The notes below the pieces were generated by a model. It was not told the DNA's origin. It did not search any database and saw only the letters and a program-made list of their open reading frames with translations. Both the position numbers and the translations under genes were made by a program. A DNA stretch of 11,454 nucleotides from NCBI GenBank assembly GCA_020697475.1, contig JAJFMO010000046.1, positions 1 to 11,454 on the forward strand, in the 5' to 3' direction. Each line of letters starts with the position of its first letter. Position 1 is the first letter of the stretch. This stretch comes from Paenibacillaceae bacterium. Its GTDB lineage: Bacteria; Bacillota; Bacilli; Paenibacillales; NBRC-103111. Positions 1 through 5,623 of this stretch are shown here, piece by piece.

Positions 1-73
1 CAACGAGATAGGAAAACAGATACTGCACAAATAGTGAAGGTTTCACCTGAATTCGACGCATTTGCATCCTCAT
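1..73 (-). CDS. N-terminus of a truncated gene, product unknown (possibly membrane-anchored regulator)
   Basis: Only the first 24 codons lie in the window, so it is easily missed. Reading leftward from ATG at 73-71, the peptide starts MRMQMRRIQVKPSLFVQYLF and runs open to the edge. A GGAGG Shine-Dalgarno site at 85-89 is 11 nt upstream, and a perfect consensus promoter (146-174) and a cre-like site (115-130) precede it, so this is a real gene start. A short basic stretch followed by an aromatic/leucine-rich segment (LFVQYLFSYLV) looks like the cytoplasmic lip and first membrane helix of membrane-anchored AraC-type regulators or sensor kinases common in Paenibacillaceae. That identity is a guess from 24 residues; another membrane protein is equally possible. 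Further ATGs at 67 and 61 are poorer starts because they are farther from the ribosome binding site. Confidence 0.65.
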   Translation of the reverse strand, partial: MRMQMRRIQVKPSLFVQYLFSYLV

Positions 74-114
74 GTCAATCGTTTCCTCCACAGTCGAATG
101 GATGTACTACGGTC

Positions 115-130
115 ATGTAACCGTTTACGT
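115..130 (+). promoter_or_regulatory. cre-like site (CcpA operator) in the leader of the left-edge gene
   Basis: The 16 bases ATGTAACCGTTTACGT fit the catabolite-responsive element consensus WTGNAANCGNWNNCAW at every defined position except one (G where A is expected near the end). The core GTAACCGTTTAC is nearly palindromic, as LacI/CcpA-family operators are. It lies roughly 10-25 nt downstream of the expected start point of the promoter at 146-174, a place where CcpA commonly blocks transcription by roadblock. A private LacI-family regulator could use the same sequence. Confidence 0.55.
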
Positions 131-145
131 CATCGATTGGTGGCT

Positions 146-174
146 ATTATATAACCTGATATTTATCGTGTCAA
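146..174 (-). promoter_or_regulatory. Perfect consensus sigma-A promoter for the left-edge gene
   Basis: On the minus strand TTGACA (169-174) is followed by exactly 17 bp and TATAAT (146-151). Both hexamers are perfect and the spacing is optimal. The start point should be near 139, giving a leader of about 66 nt to the ATG at 73. It reads away from the AHSA1 gene, in the same direction. A promoter this strong combined with the cre-like site downstream suggests a gene held off by a repressor and expressed strongly when released. Confidence 0.85.
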
Positions 175-365
175 TGGTCGCTACTGGGATTTTGATGCCT
201 TGACGCCGATACGATCAGAAAGTCTCGTTCCCCACCATGAAAGAAGCGCCGAACAAAGGCCAGTAGCCGTTGCCGACGCTATTCAGCATTACGTCCATGA
301 GCAAGCACCCGGATCAAGCCATGGAAGTATTGAAATACATGCTCTGATTAACTTTTTATCCCATT
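175..365. other. Intergenic, no convincing gene
   Basis: This is the rest of the 292-bp gap between the AHSA1 stop (366) and the left-edge gene start (73). Short open stretches exist on both strands, including a TTG-initiated plus-strand frame from 200 to 403, but none has a ribosome binding site or recognisable protein content. Two 5-bp arms, CCATG and CATGG, about 30 bases apart near 296-325 could form a weak hairpin. No T-tract follows, so I do not call a terminator. Confidence 0.5.
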
Positions 366-878
366 CTAATTCAGGGAGACAAGATAGTCGGCAAGTTTAT
401 TGAAAGTACCCTCAAGATCTTGTCGAAGCATCGGAGCCATATGTTTGTAGTTTTCTTGTTCCTCAGCGGAAGCGTTGACAGGGTTTCCACTCAGTTTTAA
501 AACAGTTTTACCTCCGTCATCTTCCAGCGTTATGATATTCATAATTTCAAGAGGCCAGCTCGCGTTAAAAGGCGCTCGGACTGTAGTGCCTTGCTCATCG
601 GAAAAGGATTGGATATAAGCCACTTTCTCAGGTTCGACAACCTCTTGGTAGGCAAATTTTCTCCACATAACCAGATTTCCGTCAGGAGACGTCAGAAAAC
701 CTAAAAACTCGCCACCTGATCGAGCGTCCATTTTAACGACTTCGAGGGTGAACCCCTTTGGTCCCCACCATTTCGCGAAATGCCCGAGCTCTGTCCATGC
801 TTTAAATACGAGTTCGCGGGGGGCATCGAATGCACGCGTAAATGTGATTTCAAACGATGGATTCAGATTGTTTTCCAT
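366..878 (-). CDS. AHSA1/SRPBCC domain protein
   Basis: A 170-residue START-like (SRPBCC) protein of the Aha1-homology, or AHSA1, type. It is a cytoplasmic single-domain helix-grip fold with a central hydrophobic pocket; most bacterial members have no assigned ligand. The diagnostic N-terminal signature is plain: ITFTRAFDAPRELVFKAWTE (residues 11-30), then FAKWWGPKGF (34-43), an acidic-aromatic middle (GGEFLGFL) and a C-terminal amphipathic helix beginning around HMAPMLRQDLEG. Length matches the family (about 140-170). The start ATG at 878 is backed by AAGGAG about 7 nt upstream. It lies 56 bp downstream of a DoxX-like gene on the same strand; such pairs are common in Firmicutes, often with an ArsR regulator, which is not seen here. 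A hairpin at the DoxX stop may reduce but not exclude cotranscription. Confidence 0.85.
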   Translation of the reverse strand: MENNLNPSFEITFTRAFDAPRELVFKAWTELGHFAKWWGPKGFTLEVVKMDARSGGEFLGFLTSPDGNLVMWRKFAYQEVVEPEKVAYIQSFSDEQGTTVRAPFNASWPLEIMNIITLEDDGGKTVLKLSGNPVNASAEEQENYKHMAPMLRQDLEGTFNKLADYLVSLN

Positions 879-926
879 GAGAATTCTCCTTGTTTGTTGA
901 AGGGAACTATGCCCCGGATAAATGAA

Positions 927-947
927 AGCCGGGGTTAGATCCCGGCT
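927..947 (-). terminator. Possible weak terminator/attenuating hairpin at the end of the DoxX-like gene
   Basis: A perfect 7-bp stem, AGCCGGG (927-933) and CCCGGCT (941-947), with a 7-nt loop, covers the TAA stop of the DoxX-like gene at 935-937. On the minus strand it is followed by TTTCATTTAT, a poor U-tract. A second possible pairing of CCCCGG (912-917) with CCGGGG (929-934) competes with it. It could lower expression of the AHSA1 gene relative to DoxX rather than end the transcript. Confidence 0.35.
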
Positions 948-1363
948 CTGCTCAAAGCTTGTTTCGAATTTTTGGTGTCAGCCGCGGCTGTACTGACGGA
1001 AGCATTCATTTTGTGGTAATACACATACGATCCAGCCAACAGCAGGAAGTATATGAGCATCGGCCAGGATCCAATAACGGAATCGCCGACGGCAATGCTC
1101 GAATAAATGACGCTGATCAAGTCAAACGCTAGTCCCGCGTAAGCCCATTCCTTCACTCGAGGGTGGACGGGTATGAGGATCGCCGCAATGCCGAGTAATT
1201 TAACTATTCCACTATAAAAGACGAAATAGGCCGGGTACCCAAAGTGCACCGTTATGAACTTCACTGTTTCCTCCTCTCCCAGAACAGCTGAAATAGCTGG
1301 GAATATCATCGCCAGCGAGAATAGAATGGTGATTGTCCAGTAAACGATCCGGATCTTTCTCAT
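935..1363 (-). CDS. DoxX-like four-helix membrane protein
   Basis: A 142-residue integral membrane protein of the DoxX-like type, a small four-helix family whose members are often linked to oxidative or thiol stress but lack a defined reaction. Hydrophobic segments are near residues 8-28, 44-65, 73-92 and 99-116; helix 2 is followed by the loop VHPRVKEWAYAG, typical of DoxX-like proteins. The C-terminal 25 residues are polar. A longer frame opens at 1447, but the ATG at 1363 is chosen because GGGGAG stands about 8 nt upstream and the protein then begins MRKIRIVYW, a natural basic start before helix 1. It lies directly upstream of the AHSA1 gene and is probably in the same transcript. Family assignment rests on topology and loop pattern, so the biochemical role is open. 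Confidence 0.75.
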   Translation of the reverse strand: MRKIRIVYWTITILFSLAMIFPAISAVLGEEETVKFITVHFGYPAYFVFYSGIVKLLGIAAILIPVHPRVKEWAYAGLAFDLISVIYSSIAVGDSVIGSWPMLIYFLLLAGSYVYYHKMNASVSTAAADTKNSKQALSRAGI

Positions 1364-1465
1364 GATACATTCTCCCCATACATTTTTTTGTTTTCCACCT
1401 GAATGCTTGATACAACGCTCGGGCCTGCAGGCTAGTGTACTCATCAAAAGGTGTAATTGCAGTTT

Positions 1466-1471
1466 ATTATA
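1466..1471 (-). promoter_or_regulatory. Candidate -10 box for the DoxX-like/AHSA1 operon
   Basis: TATAAT occurs on the minus strand at 1466-1471, about 100 bp before the DoxX-like start at 1363, in an AT-rich stretch. No recognisable -35 hexamer lies at the usual distance. The call therefore rests on a perfect -10 and its location only. Confidence 0.35.
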
Positions 1472-1559
1472 ACTTCGTGGTTCAAATTTCTTCTGAATTG
1501 CGCAAATGAGTATTTACACTTAACACTGGCCTGAATCCGGTGGTTTTATCGTGATACTG

Positions 1560-2492
1560 TTACCGTTCCGTTGACAATCGCCTCATCTCTTCGTACACCT
1601 GCGGATCGTCGTCAGGACCGTCGTAGTGGAACGGATAGGCCTGATTATGCTGAAGGTGCATATATCCCCAACTGCAGTCGGCGGCGACGGAGGTTCTTAA
1701 GGCTGCGGCCCCTACGACACCGGTTTTGTCGTCTTCGTTGCACAGTACCGGCTTGCCGTACGGCTTCAGCGCAGCAATGCGCTCGGCGTATAGCTCGACA
1801 GGCGTGTCGTTGAAATGCGGCGTGACAAAGTCGCCTGCTTCCGCCACTTCCCGGGCGAGCCGTCCGTGCCCCAATGAACTGGCGGAAACCGGAATTCGCC
1901 CGGACACGCAGCCTTGGGCGAGCCGAATCAAGCCGGCCATTCCTCCCGGGTCTCGCAAAATCGCATGAGTGAATCCCCGGTGATCGAACTCGTTGGCAAT
2001 CTCGATCGCTACATTCGTGTAGCCTTGCCGCACAAGCCAGTCGGCGGTTTCGGCAATCGCCTTGCGGATGGCTTGTTCATCCTGCAGATGCTGATCTTGC
2101 CGCTGATAAAACAAGCTGACCAGCACTGCGACCCCCTCGGCATCGCACGCTTCAATCACCCGGCCGAGACGCTGCATGTAGCCTGGCTTGAGCGAGCCGT
2201 CCGGCTCAAACGCCGTGTTGACCGCCCCTTCGTAACCGGGCAAGCCGCCTTGCAGGCCGACGGTGAACAGCCGTACGCCGCAGGCAGCATACTTGGGTAT
2301 CGCCGCAATGAACCGCTGCGTATTGCTATTCGGGTCAAAGTCGGCACGCGCCGCATCTTCGAAAATGCAGTTCACCATCCGCACATTCAGCAGCTGTCCT
2401 TCGATGGCTGTTCCGCGATACGTTGGCTGACCGTTCAAGTTCCATTTTGAGCCGTTAATCGTTAACTTCGTGCTTGGTGCAAACGCTGCCAT
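1560..2492 (-). CDS. GH5-like (cellulase-superfamily) glycoside hydrolase, intracellular
   Basis: A 310-residue single-domain protein with features of a clan A (beta/alpha)8 glycosidase. It opens with strands typical of these enzymes (KLTINGSKWNLNGQPTYRG, residues 9-27). The likely acid/base is Glu168 in VAIEIANEFDH (the Asn-Glu pair after strand 4). His226 in TPHFND and Glu253 in PVLCNEDD fit the strand-6 histidine and strand-7 nucleophile. No signal peptide is present, so it should act in the cytoplasm on short imported oligosaccharides or glycosides. Substrate cannot be read from sequence. ATG at 2492 has GGAGG 5-6 nt upstream. It is divergent from the serine hydrolase gene and has no sugar transporter beside it. 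Many Paenibacillaceae carry such solitary putative glycosidases. The alternative is a catalytically altered clan-A relative; residue positions argue for an active enzyme. Confidence 0.65.
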   Translation of the reverse strand: MAAFAPSTKLTINGSKWNLNGQPTYRGTAIEGQLLNVRMVNCIFEDAARADFDPNSNTQRFIAAIPKYAACGVRLFTVGLQGGLPGYEGAVNTAFEPDGSLKPGYMQRLGRVIEACDAEGVAVLVSLFYQRQDQHLQDEQAIRKAIAETADWLVRQGYTNVAIEIANEFDHRGFTHAILRDPGGMAGLIRLAQGCVSGRIPVSASSLGHGRLAREVAEAGDFVTPHFNDTPVELYAERIAALKPYGKPVLCNEDDKTGVVGAAALRTSVAADCSWGYMHLQHNQAYPFHYDGPDDDPQVYEEMRRLSTER

Positions 2493-2546
2493 CGATCCTC
2501 CACCTTCCCATCATATATAATGAGTTCGGCTTTTCCTCTATCGCCC

Positions 2547-2575
2547 ATTATACTCCATCTGTTACGATGAAGGGG
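2547..2575 (-). promoter_or_regulatory. Candidate promoter of the glycoside hydrolase gene
   Basis: On the minus strand TATAAT (2547-2552) is 54 bp upstream of the ATG at 2492, with its start point expected near 2540. The -35 region 17 bp upstream (2570-2575) is a poor match, so an activator may be needed. A second AT-rich stretch, TTATATATG, lies closer to the gene (about 2513-2522) and is an alternative. Confidence 0.4.
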
Positions 2576-2630
2576 AAGTTTTGCCAATAATAGCATAGGT
2601 GAAAATAGCTCAGGTGAAGGTGGTATGGAC

Positions 2631-3833
2631 ATGTCTGAAAGTTACTTTCCTCTTCCGGATTCGCAAGGCGGTTGGGTTATATCGGAGAGCGGCGCAGCAA
2701 ACCGGGGCAAGGCCAAGGTGGACATCGTAAAGCTGGACGAAACATTCGAATTTTTGAAAATGTGTACAAAACACGGAGGATTATTGGTGCTGCAGGGCGG
2801 CAAACTGGTGTATGAAAGGTACTTTGGAAAAGGGCGACGAGACGCGACACCGAATCTCGCCTCCTGCGGCAAATCGTTCACTAGCATCGCCTGCGGCATC
2901 TTGATGGCCGAGCGCCCGGAACGGTTCCCAGACGGCTTGGAGACGAAAGTGTTTACCCCCGATTACTTGCCGGCAGAGGCGTTTCCGTTAACCGATCCGC
3001 GCAAGGCGGACATTCGGCTGGGACAGCTGCTCGCGTTCACCGCAGGCATTCGCGGCAATAATCCCGTTTACGTGGATCGGGTGGCACGGACGATCGAGCC
3101 GCCGGGCCCGGACGGCTGGGAAAGCAATGTCGATCTGGTTGCGCTTGGCAAGAAGGATACGACCGACAAAGGAGTTCGCGTTTCGACCGCCACTCTCTGG
3201 TGCGATCCCGGCCACGGTTACTCCTATGCTTCTTCCTCGATCCATCTGGTCTCACTGATGCTGCATCACCTGACAGGCATGGAGTTGCAAGATTTCATTC
3301 GGACACGTTTGGCAGAACCGATGGGCTGGGGAATATGGGGATACGGATATCGGCAAAATTACGAACCGGACAACCCGGATCGGATGACGCATACCCCGGG
3401 TGGAGGAGGCATTGCGGTCAGAGCGACCGACATGCTGCGCTTCGGGTATTTGTTGCTGTGCAAGGGGGAGTGGAACGGTAAGCAGTTGGTACCCCGGGAC
3501 TATGTCGAGCATTGCTCACGAACGTCGCCATATAATCCGCATTCTCCCTACAGTCTGCAGTTTGACGTGAATTCCGCCGGCGACTACCCTGAGCTTCCTC
3601 GGGACGCGTTCTGGAAGCATGGCTCCGGCGGCCATTGCCTCTATGTCGTCCCTTCCCGCGACCTGGTCGTCTGGAAGCTTGGCGGCCGCGACGACCAGTA
3701 CAATCCGCTCAACACCGGATTGCCTTCCCCGCCGGCAGAGGAAAATGAGGAGGAGCGGCACAGCTGGGTCGCCCAAGTCGAGCCGAAGCCTGCGGCGATC
3801 CAGACACTAAAGATGGTGTTGGAGGCTTTGTGA
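2631..3833 (+). CDS. Beta-lactamase-fold serine hydrolase (class C-like)
   Basis: A 400-residue serine hydrolase of the beta-lactamase/penicillin-binding-protein-like superfamily (esterases, D-amino-acid peptidases, lactamases). In numbering from ATG 2631, the nucleophile motif S-x-x-K is Ser78-Cys-Gly-Lys81 (ASCGKSFTS). The second motif, usually Tyr-x-Asn, is Tyr199-Ala-Ser201. The third, K/H-x-G, is His330-Gly-Ser-Gly (KHGSGG). All three elements are in the right order and spacing. It lacks a signal peptide or lipobox, so it is probably cytoplasmic, unlike true beta-lactamases, and an esterase or amidase role is likelier than antibiotic resistance. The frame also has an ATG at 2625, but AAGGTGG (2617-2623) is 7 nt from ATG 2631 and only 1 nt from 2625, so 2631 is chosen. 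It is the only plus-strand gene and is convergent with the nuclease-like gene, whose stop is 59 bp away. Confidence 0.8.
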   Translation: MSESYFPLPDSQGGWVISESGAANRGKAKVDIVKLDETFEFLKMCTKHGGLLVLQGGKLVYERYFGKGRRDATPNLASCGKSFTSIACGILMAERPERFPDGLETKVFTPDYLPAEAFPLTDPRKADIRLGQLLAFTAGIRGNNPVYVDRVARTIEPPGPDGWESNVDLVALGKKDTTDKGVRVSTATLWCDPGHGYSYASSSIHLVSLMLHHLTGMELQDFIRTRLAEPMGWGIWGYGYRQNYEPDNPDRMTHTPGGGGIAVRATDMLRFGYLLLCKGEWNGKQLVPRDYVEHCSRTSPYNPHSPYSLQFDVNSAGDYPELPRDAFWKHGSGGHCLYVVPSRDLVVWKLGGRDDQYNPLNTGLPSPPAEENEEERHSWVAQVEPKPAAIQTLKMVLEAL

Positions 3834-3892
3834 GGTGATGTTGATGGGGAGAATCCATAACTTGAGAAGGCTGGCAGCAGTCAGTATTTATT

Positions 3893-4564
3893 TTACAATG
3901 CCGGATGCGCCCCTTTGCGCCGAAGCTCATACTTCACGATATGTTTGCCGCCCTCCCCTGCCGCAGCCGTAAACCAACCGTTCTCACATAGAGATCGCAA
4001 TTTGCTGACAGCCGTTCGATGATTCACTTGGAGGTATCTTTGCACATCGATAGGGCGCAGAGGGCGTGCCAAAGTATGTGCAAGACGAACGATTTCCCGC
4101 TCCAGCAATGAGTCTATTGTGACAGGCGCTTCATCCGTCTGGAATCGGTTGATGACCATGCGCAACAAGGTGATGCATAGTTCCGGCCGATGCGCGACAT
4201 CATCGTACGCAAAAGCGATGACCTCGTAACCCATGGCAGTGAGGAACGTTTCGCGGTTTTGTTCATTGCAATATTTTTTCCTGTCCATGTCCTGTACGTG
4301 AGGACCGAACCCTTTAATCTCAATAATCAACTTTACGCTATCGGTAATCCAGGCAAAATCGCAAAAGTAGGACAGCCCGCGCCAATCAACCACCTCGTAC
4401 TCAGGATGAAGATTGTCAAACTGGTTGCGAAGCGGCCACCAGACGTTGCGGCAAAACAATTGCTCAGCCTCCATGTGACCCCTTTGCAGGCGCCCACGTC
4501 GTTCCCCCGACCTCTTGCTAAGATGGTACTTAATAAATTTGTCATGCGCTTCGTTGAAATTCAT
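3893..4564 (-). CDS. PD-(D/E)xK nuclease-like protein with winged-helix-like C-terminus
   Basis: A 223-residue protein I recognise only at fold level. Residues 50-125 resemble the Vsr/DUF559-like endonuclease core: Asp69 in FCDFAWI, Glu82-x-Lys84 in KLIIEIKG, a following His89, then a helix and the strand MGYEVIAFAYDDV. This is the Asp...Glu-x-Lys catalytic pattern of PD-(D/E)xK nucleases. Residues 153-215 (REIVRLAHTLARPLRPIDVQRYL, then TAVSKLRSLCENGW and a beta wing) look like a winged helix-turn-helix DNA-binding unit. A basic N-terminus (KRSGERRGRLQRGH) precedes the core. ATG 4564 is chosen over an in-frame upstream start at 4612 because AGAGGGG lies 8 nt before it and the extension would be encoded by a terminator. 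Possible roles are repair nuclease, homing-type nuclease or nuclease-derived regulator. No methylase or restriction partner is adjacent. Confidence 0.6.
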   Translation of the reverse strand: MNFNEAHDKFIKYHLSKRSGERRGRLQRGHMEAEQLFCRNVWWPLRNQFDNLHPEYEVVDWRGLSYFCDFAWITDSVKLIIEIKGFGPHVQDMDRKKYCNEQNRETFLTAMGYEVIAFAYDDVAHRPELCITLLRMVINRFQTDEAPVTIDSLLEREIVRLAHTLARPLRPIDVQRYLQVNHRTAVSKLRSLCENGWFTAAAGEGGKHIVKYELRRKGAHPAL

Positions 4565-4585
4565 CGATATTCCCCTCTCATTTGG

Positions 4586-4635
4586 AAATAAAAAGCACGC
4601 CCGAGCCCACACTGAAGTGTGAGTTGGGACGTGCT
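4586..4635 (-). terminator. Strong intrinsic terminator just upstream of the nuclease-like gene
   Basis: In minus-strand sense the stem is AGCACG, then CCC, then CTCACAC, a TTCA loop, GTGTGGG, GGG and CGTGCT. That is three helices of 6, 3 and 7 bp separated by a single bulge and a small internal loop, followed directly by TTTTTATTT (4586-4594). It lies only about 21 nt upstream of the ATG at 4564, leaving room for a ribosome binding site but not for a promoter. It either ends a long transcript coming from bacilliredoxin or acts as an attenuator in the nuclease gene's leader. Confidence 0.85.
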
Positions 4636-4650
4636 ACGTCTCATGTGACT

Positions 4651-4679
4651 ATTGTAGTTTAAGGTGAGCGGTTGTGTAA
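4651..4679 (-). promoter_or_regulatory. Candidate promoter upstream of the 4586-4635 terminator
   Basis: On the minus strand TACAAT (4651-4656) is a 5-of-6 match to the -10 consensus. At 17 bp upstream the -35 position reads TTACAC, a poor match. Transcription would start near 4644, some 9 nt before the terminator stem, producing an RNA of about 55-60 nt unless the terminator is read through into the nuclease-like gene. Confidence 0.4.
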
Positions 4680-4720
4680 TCCCAGCAGCGTGAATTGTCC
4701 GCGCCAACGTTCCGTTGATT

Positions 4721-4911
4721 GAAATTCCTGCAAATCTGCAGTAATTTCCCCCGCAACACCTAACTTATTTGAAAAAGCCTGCGAAAATGCAGTTTTTCCT
4801 TCCACTTTAGGCCGAATTGGCCGGGGATGTGTGGAAAAAGCTGCACTTTTGCATCAATTTCCGAAAAATCATCGATTTCCGCGGCGAAAGCCTGCATTTT
4901 TGCAGGAATTC
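4721..4911. repeat. Array of four ~26-28-nt imperfect palindromes (CCTGCA...TGCAGG core)
   Basis: Four related inverted repeats lie at 4721-4748, 4771-4798, 4834-4861 and 4886-4911, with centres about 50, 63 and 51 bp apart. The shared plan is an outer arm GAAA-like, an inner arm CCTGCA-like, a 4-nt loop, then TGCAGG-like and TTTC-like arms. The outer arms change together: unit 1 pairs GAAATT with AATTTC, unit 2 pairs GAAAAA with TTTTTC. Unit 3 is the most degraded. A smaller AAATC/GATTT hairpin sits between units 3 and 4. The repeats are symmetrical, so strand cannot be assigned. They resemble dispersed intergenic palindromes, but I cannot tell from one window whether they recur in the genome. 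Confidence 0.75.
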
Positions 4912-5059
4912 CCAGCGTGCGGTTAGTTCGACGAAAATTCAGATCGCAGACGGCGAGTTCGGTGCGTTTTAACCTGTTCGGCGGGCAGCGGGTTTCACAC
5001 GATACGTGGATCCCCGATGGCAGTTCCCAACGGCCCCATTCCGGGTACCGCGCCAGACA

Positions 5060-5494
5060 TCAACCGCAATACTCGTCGAAGGCGCCGATCAGGTCGGCGG
5101 CGATCATCTCAGCCGAGCGGTCTTCGATCTGGTAACGCTGGATGAAATGCACCAGCTTGCCGTCCTTCATCAACGCGATCGAAGGCGAAGACGGCGGATA
5201 CGGGGCTAAATATTCGCGAGCTTTGGCCGTCGCTTCTTTATCTTGGCCGGCGAACACCGTGTACAAATGATCCGGCTTAACGGAATGCTGCAGCGCCCTG
5301 GCCACTCCCGGGCGACATTGACCGGCAGCGCAACCGCAGACGGAATTGACGACGATCAGCGCGGTACCCTTCACGTTGTCCAGTGTATCCGAAACTTCCT
5401 CGGGGGTGCGCAACTCCTGAACCCCGATTCGTGTAAGCTCATCCCGCATCGGTTGAACCATATCCCGCATATAAGCGTCGAAAGACATTGCCAT
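5060..5494 (-). CDS. Bacilliredoxin, BrxA/BrxB family
   Basis: A 144-residue cytoplasmic thioredoxin-fold protein of the YphP/YqiW (BrxA/BrxB) family. These remove bacillithiol from S-bacillithiolated proteins after oxidative stress. The active-site signature is plain: VNSVCGCAAGQCRPG, with the CGC motif at Cys53-Gly-Cys55 and a further Cys60. Flanking blocks are typical: the N-terminus SFDAYMRDMVQPMRDELT and the segment PPSSPSIALMKDGKLVHFIQRYQIE. Length matches the family almost exactly. ATG 5494 is preferred because family members begin with a short M-x-M lead; GGAG lies about 10 nt upstream. A well-formed promoter at 5556-5583 drives it alone. It signals a bacillithiol-producing host, consistent with low-molecular-weight-thiol biology of Bacillales. 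Which paralogue (BrxA or BrxB) cannot be settled here. It is unrelated to BREX phage-defence BrxA. Confidence 0.93.
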   Translation of the reverse strand: MAMSFDAYMRDMVQPMRDELTRIGVQELRTPEEVSDTLDNVKGTALIVVNSVCGCAAGQCRPGVARALQHSVKPDHLYTVFAGQDKEATAKAREYLAPYPPSSPSIALMKDGKLVHFIQRYQIEDRSAEMIAADLIGAFDEYCG

Positions 5495-5555
5495 ACCACT
5501 TTCACTCCCTGCTTAAAGATTGTAGTTTTTTGTGAAAAATGAAGCGGATATCTCG

Positions 5556-5583
5556 ATTATACAACCTTATGCAGGGATTGCAA
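5556..5583 (-). promoter_or_regulatory. Sigma-A promoter of the bacilliredoxin gene
   Basis: On the minus strand TTGCAA (5578-5583) is followed by 16 bp and a perfect TATAAT (5556-5561). The start point is expected near 5549, about 55 nt before the ATG at 5494. It separates bacilliredoxin from the DUF3905-like operon upstream. Confidence 0.75.
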
Positions 5584-5623
5584 AGCGGTAAACCGCCGAT
5601 ACAGCCGTTATTGTATTTGACGA

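Larger units (their letters stand above)
4565..5059. other. 495-bp gene-free gap: terminator, weak promoter and four hairpin repeats
   Basis: No supported gene lies between the nuclease-like gene and the bacilliredoxin stop. From low to high coordinates the gap holds the nuclease gene's ribosome binding site, a strong intrinsic terminator (4586-4635), a candidate promoter (4651-4679), a small CAACG/CGTTG hairpin (4705-4717), four related hairpin repeats (4721-4911), and about 150 bp after the bacilliredoxin stop with no obvious terminator. A plus-strand open frame covering 4827-5135 runs through the repeats and into the antisense of the bacilliredoxin gene; I treat it as spurious. Confidence 0.7.

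Noticed and set aside
200..403. Plus-strand 67-codon open frame overlapping the AHSA1 tail
   Set aside because: It starts at TTG with no ribosome binding site, has no recognisable protein pattern, and overlaps the 3' end of a well-supported gene on the other strand.
1364..1447. Longer N-terminus for the DoxX-like protein
   Set aside because: The extension is polar, places 28 residues before helix 1, and lacks a ribosome binding site, whereas ATG 1363 has one.
1914..2450. Plus-strand open frame of 178 codons opposite the glycoside hydrolase
   Set aside because: It is an antisense shadow with no family pattern; the minus-strand frame has catalytic motifs and a ribosome binding site.
3834..3892. 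Short plus-strand gene after the serine hydrolase (ATG near 3844)
   Set aside because: Only about 20 codons lie outside the convergent nuclease gene, and the rest is its antisense; no family or conserved pattern is visible.
4565..4612. Upstream start adding 16 residues to the nuclease-like protein
   Set aside because: The extra codons are the terminator stem and T-tract; ATG 4564 has a good Shine-Dalgarno site at correct spacing.
4721..4911. CRISPR-like array
   Set aside because: Units are palindromic and diverged, only four in number, spacers differ in length (about 22-35 nt), and no cas genes are present.
5060..5494. BREX phage-defence BrxA
   Set aside because: The shared name is coincidence; the CGC active site and thioredoxin-like blocks identify a bacilliredoxin.
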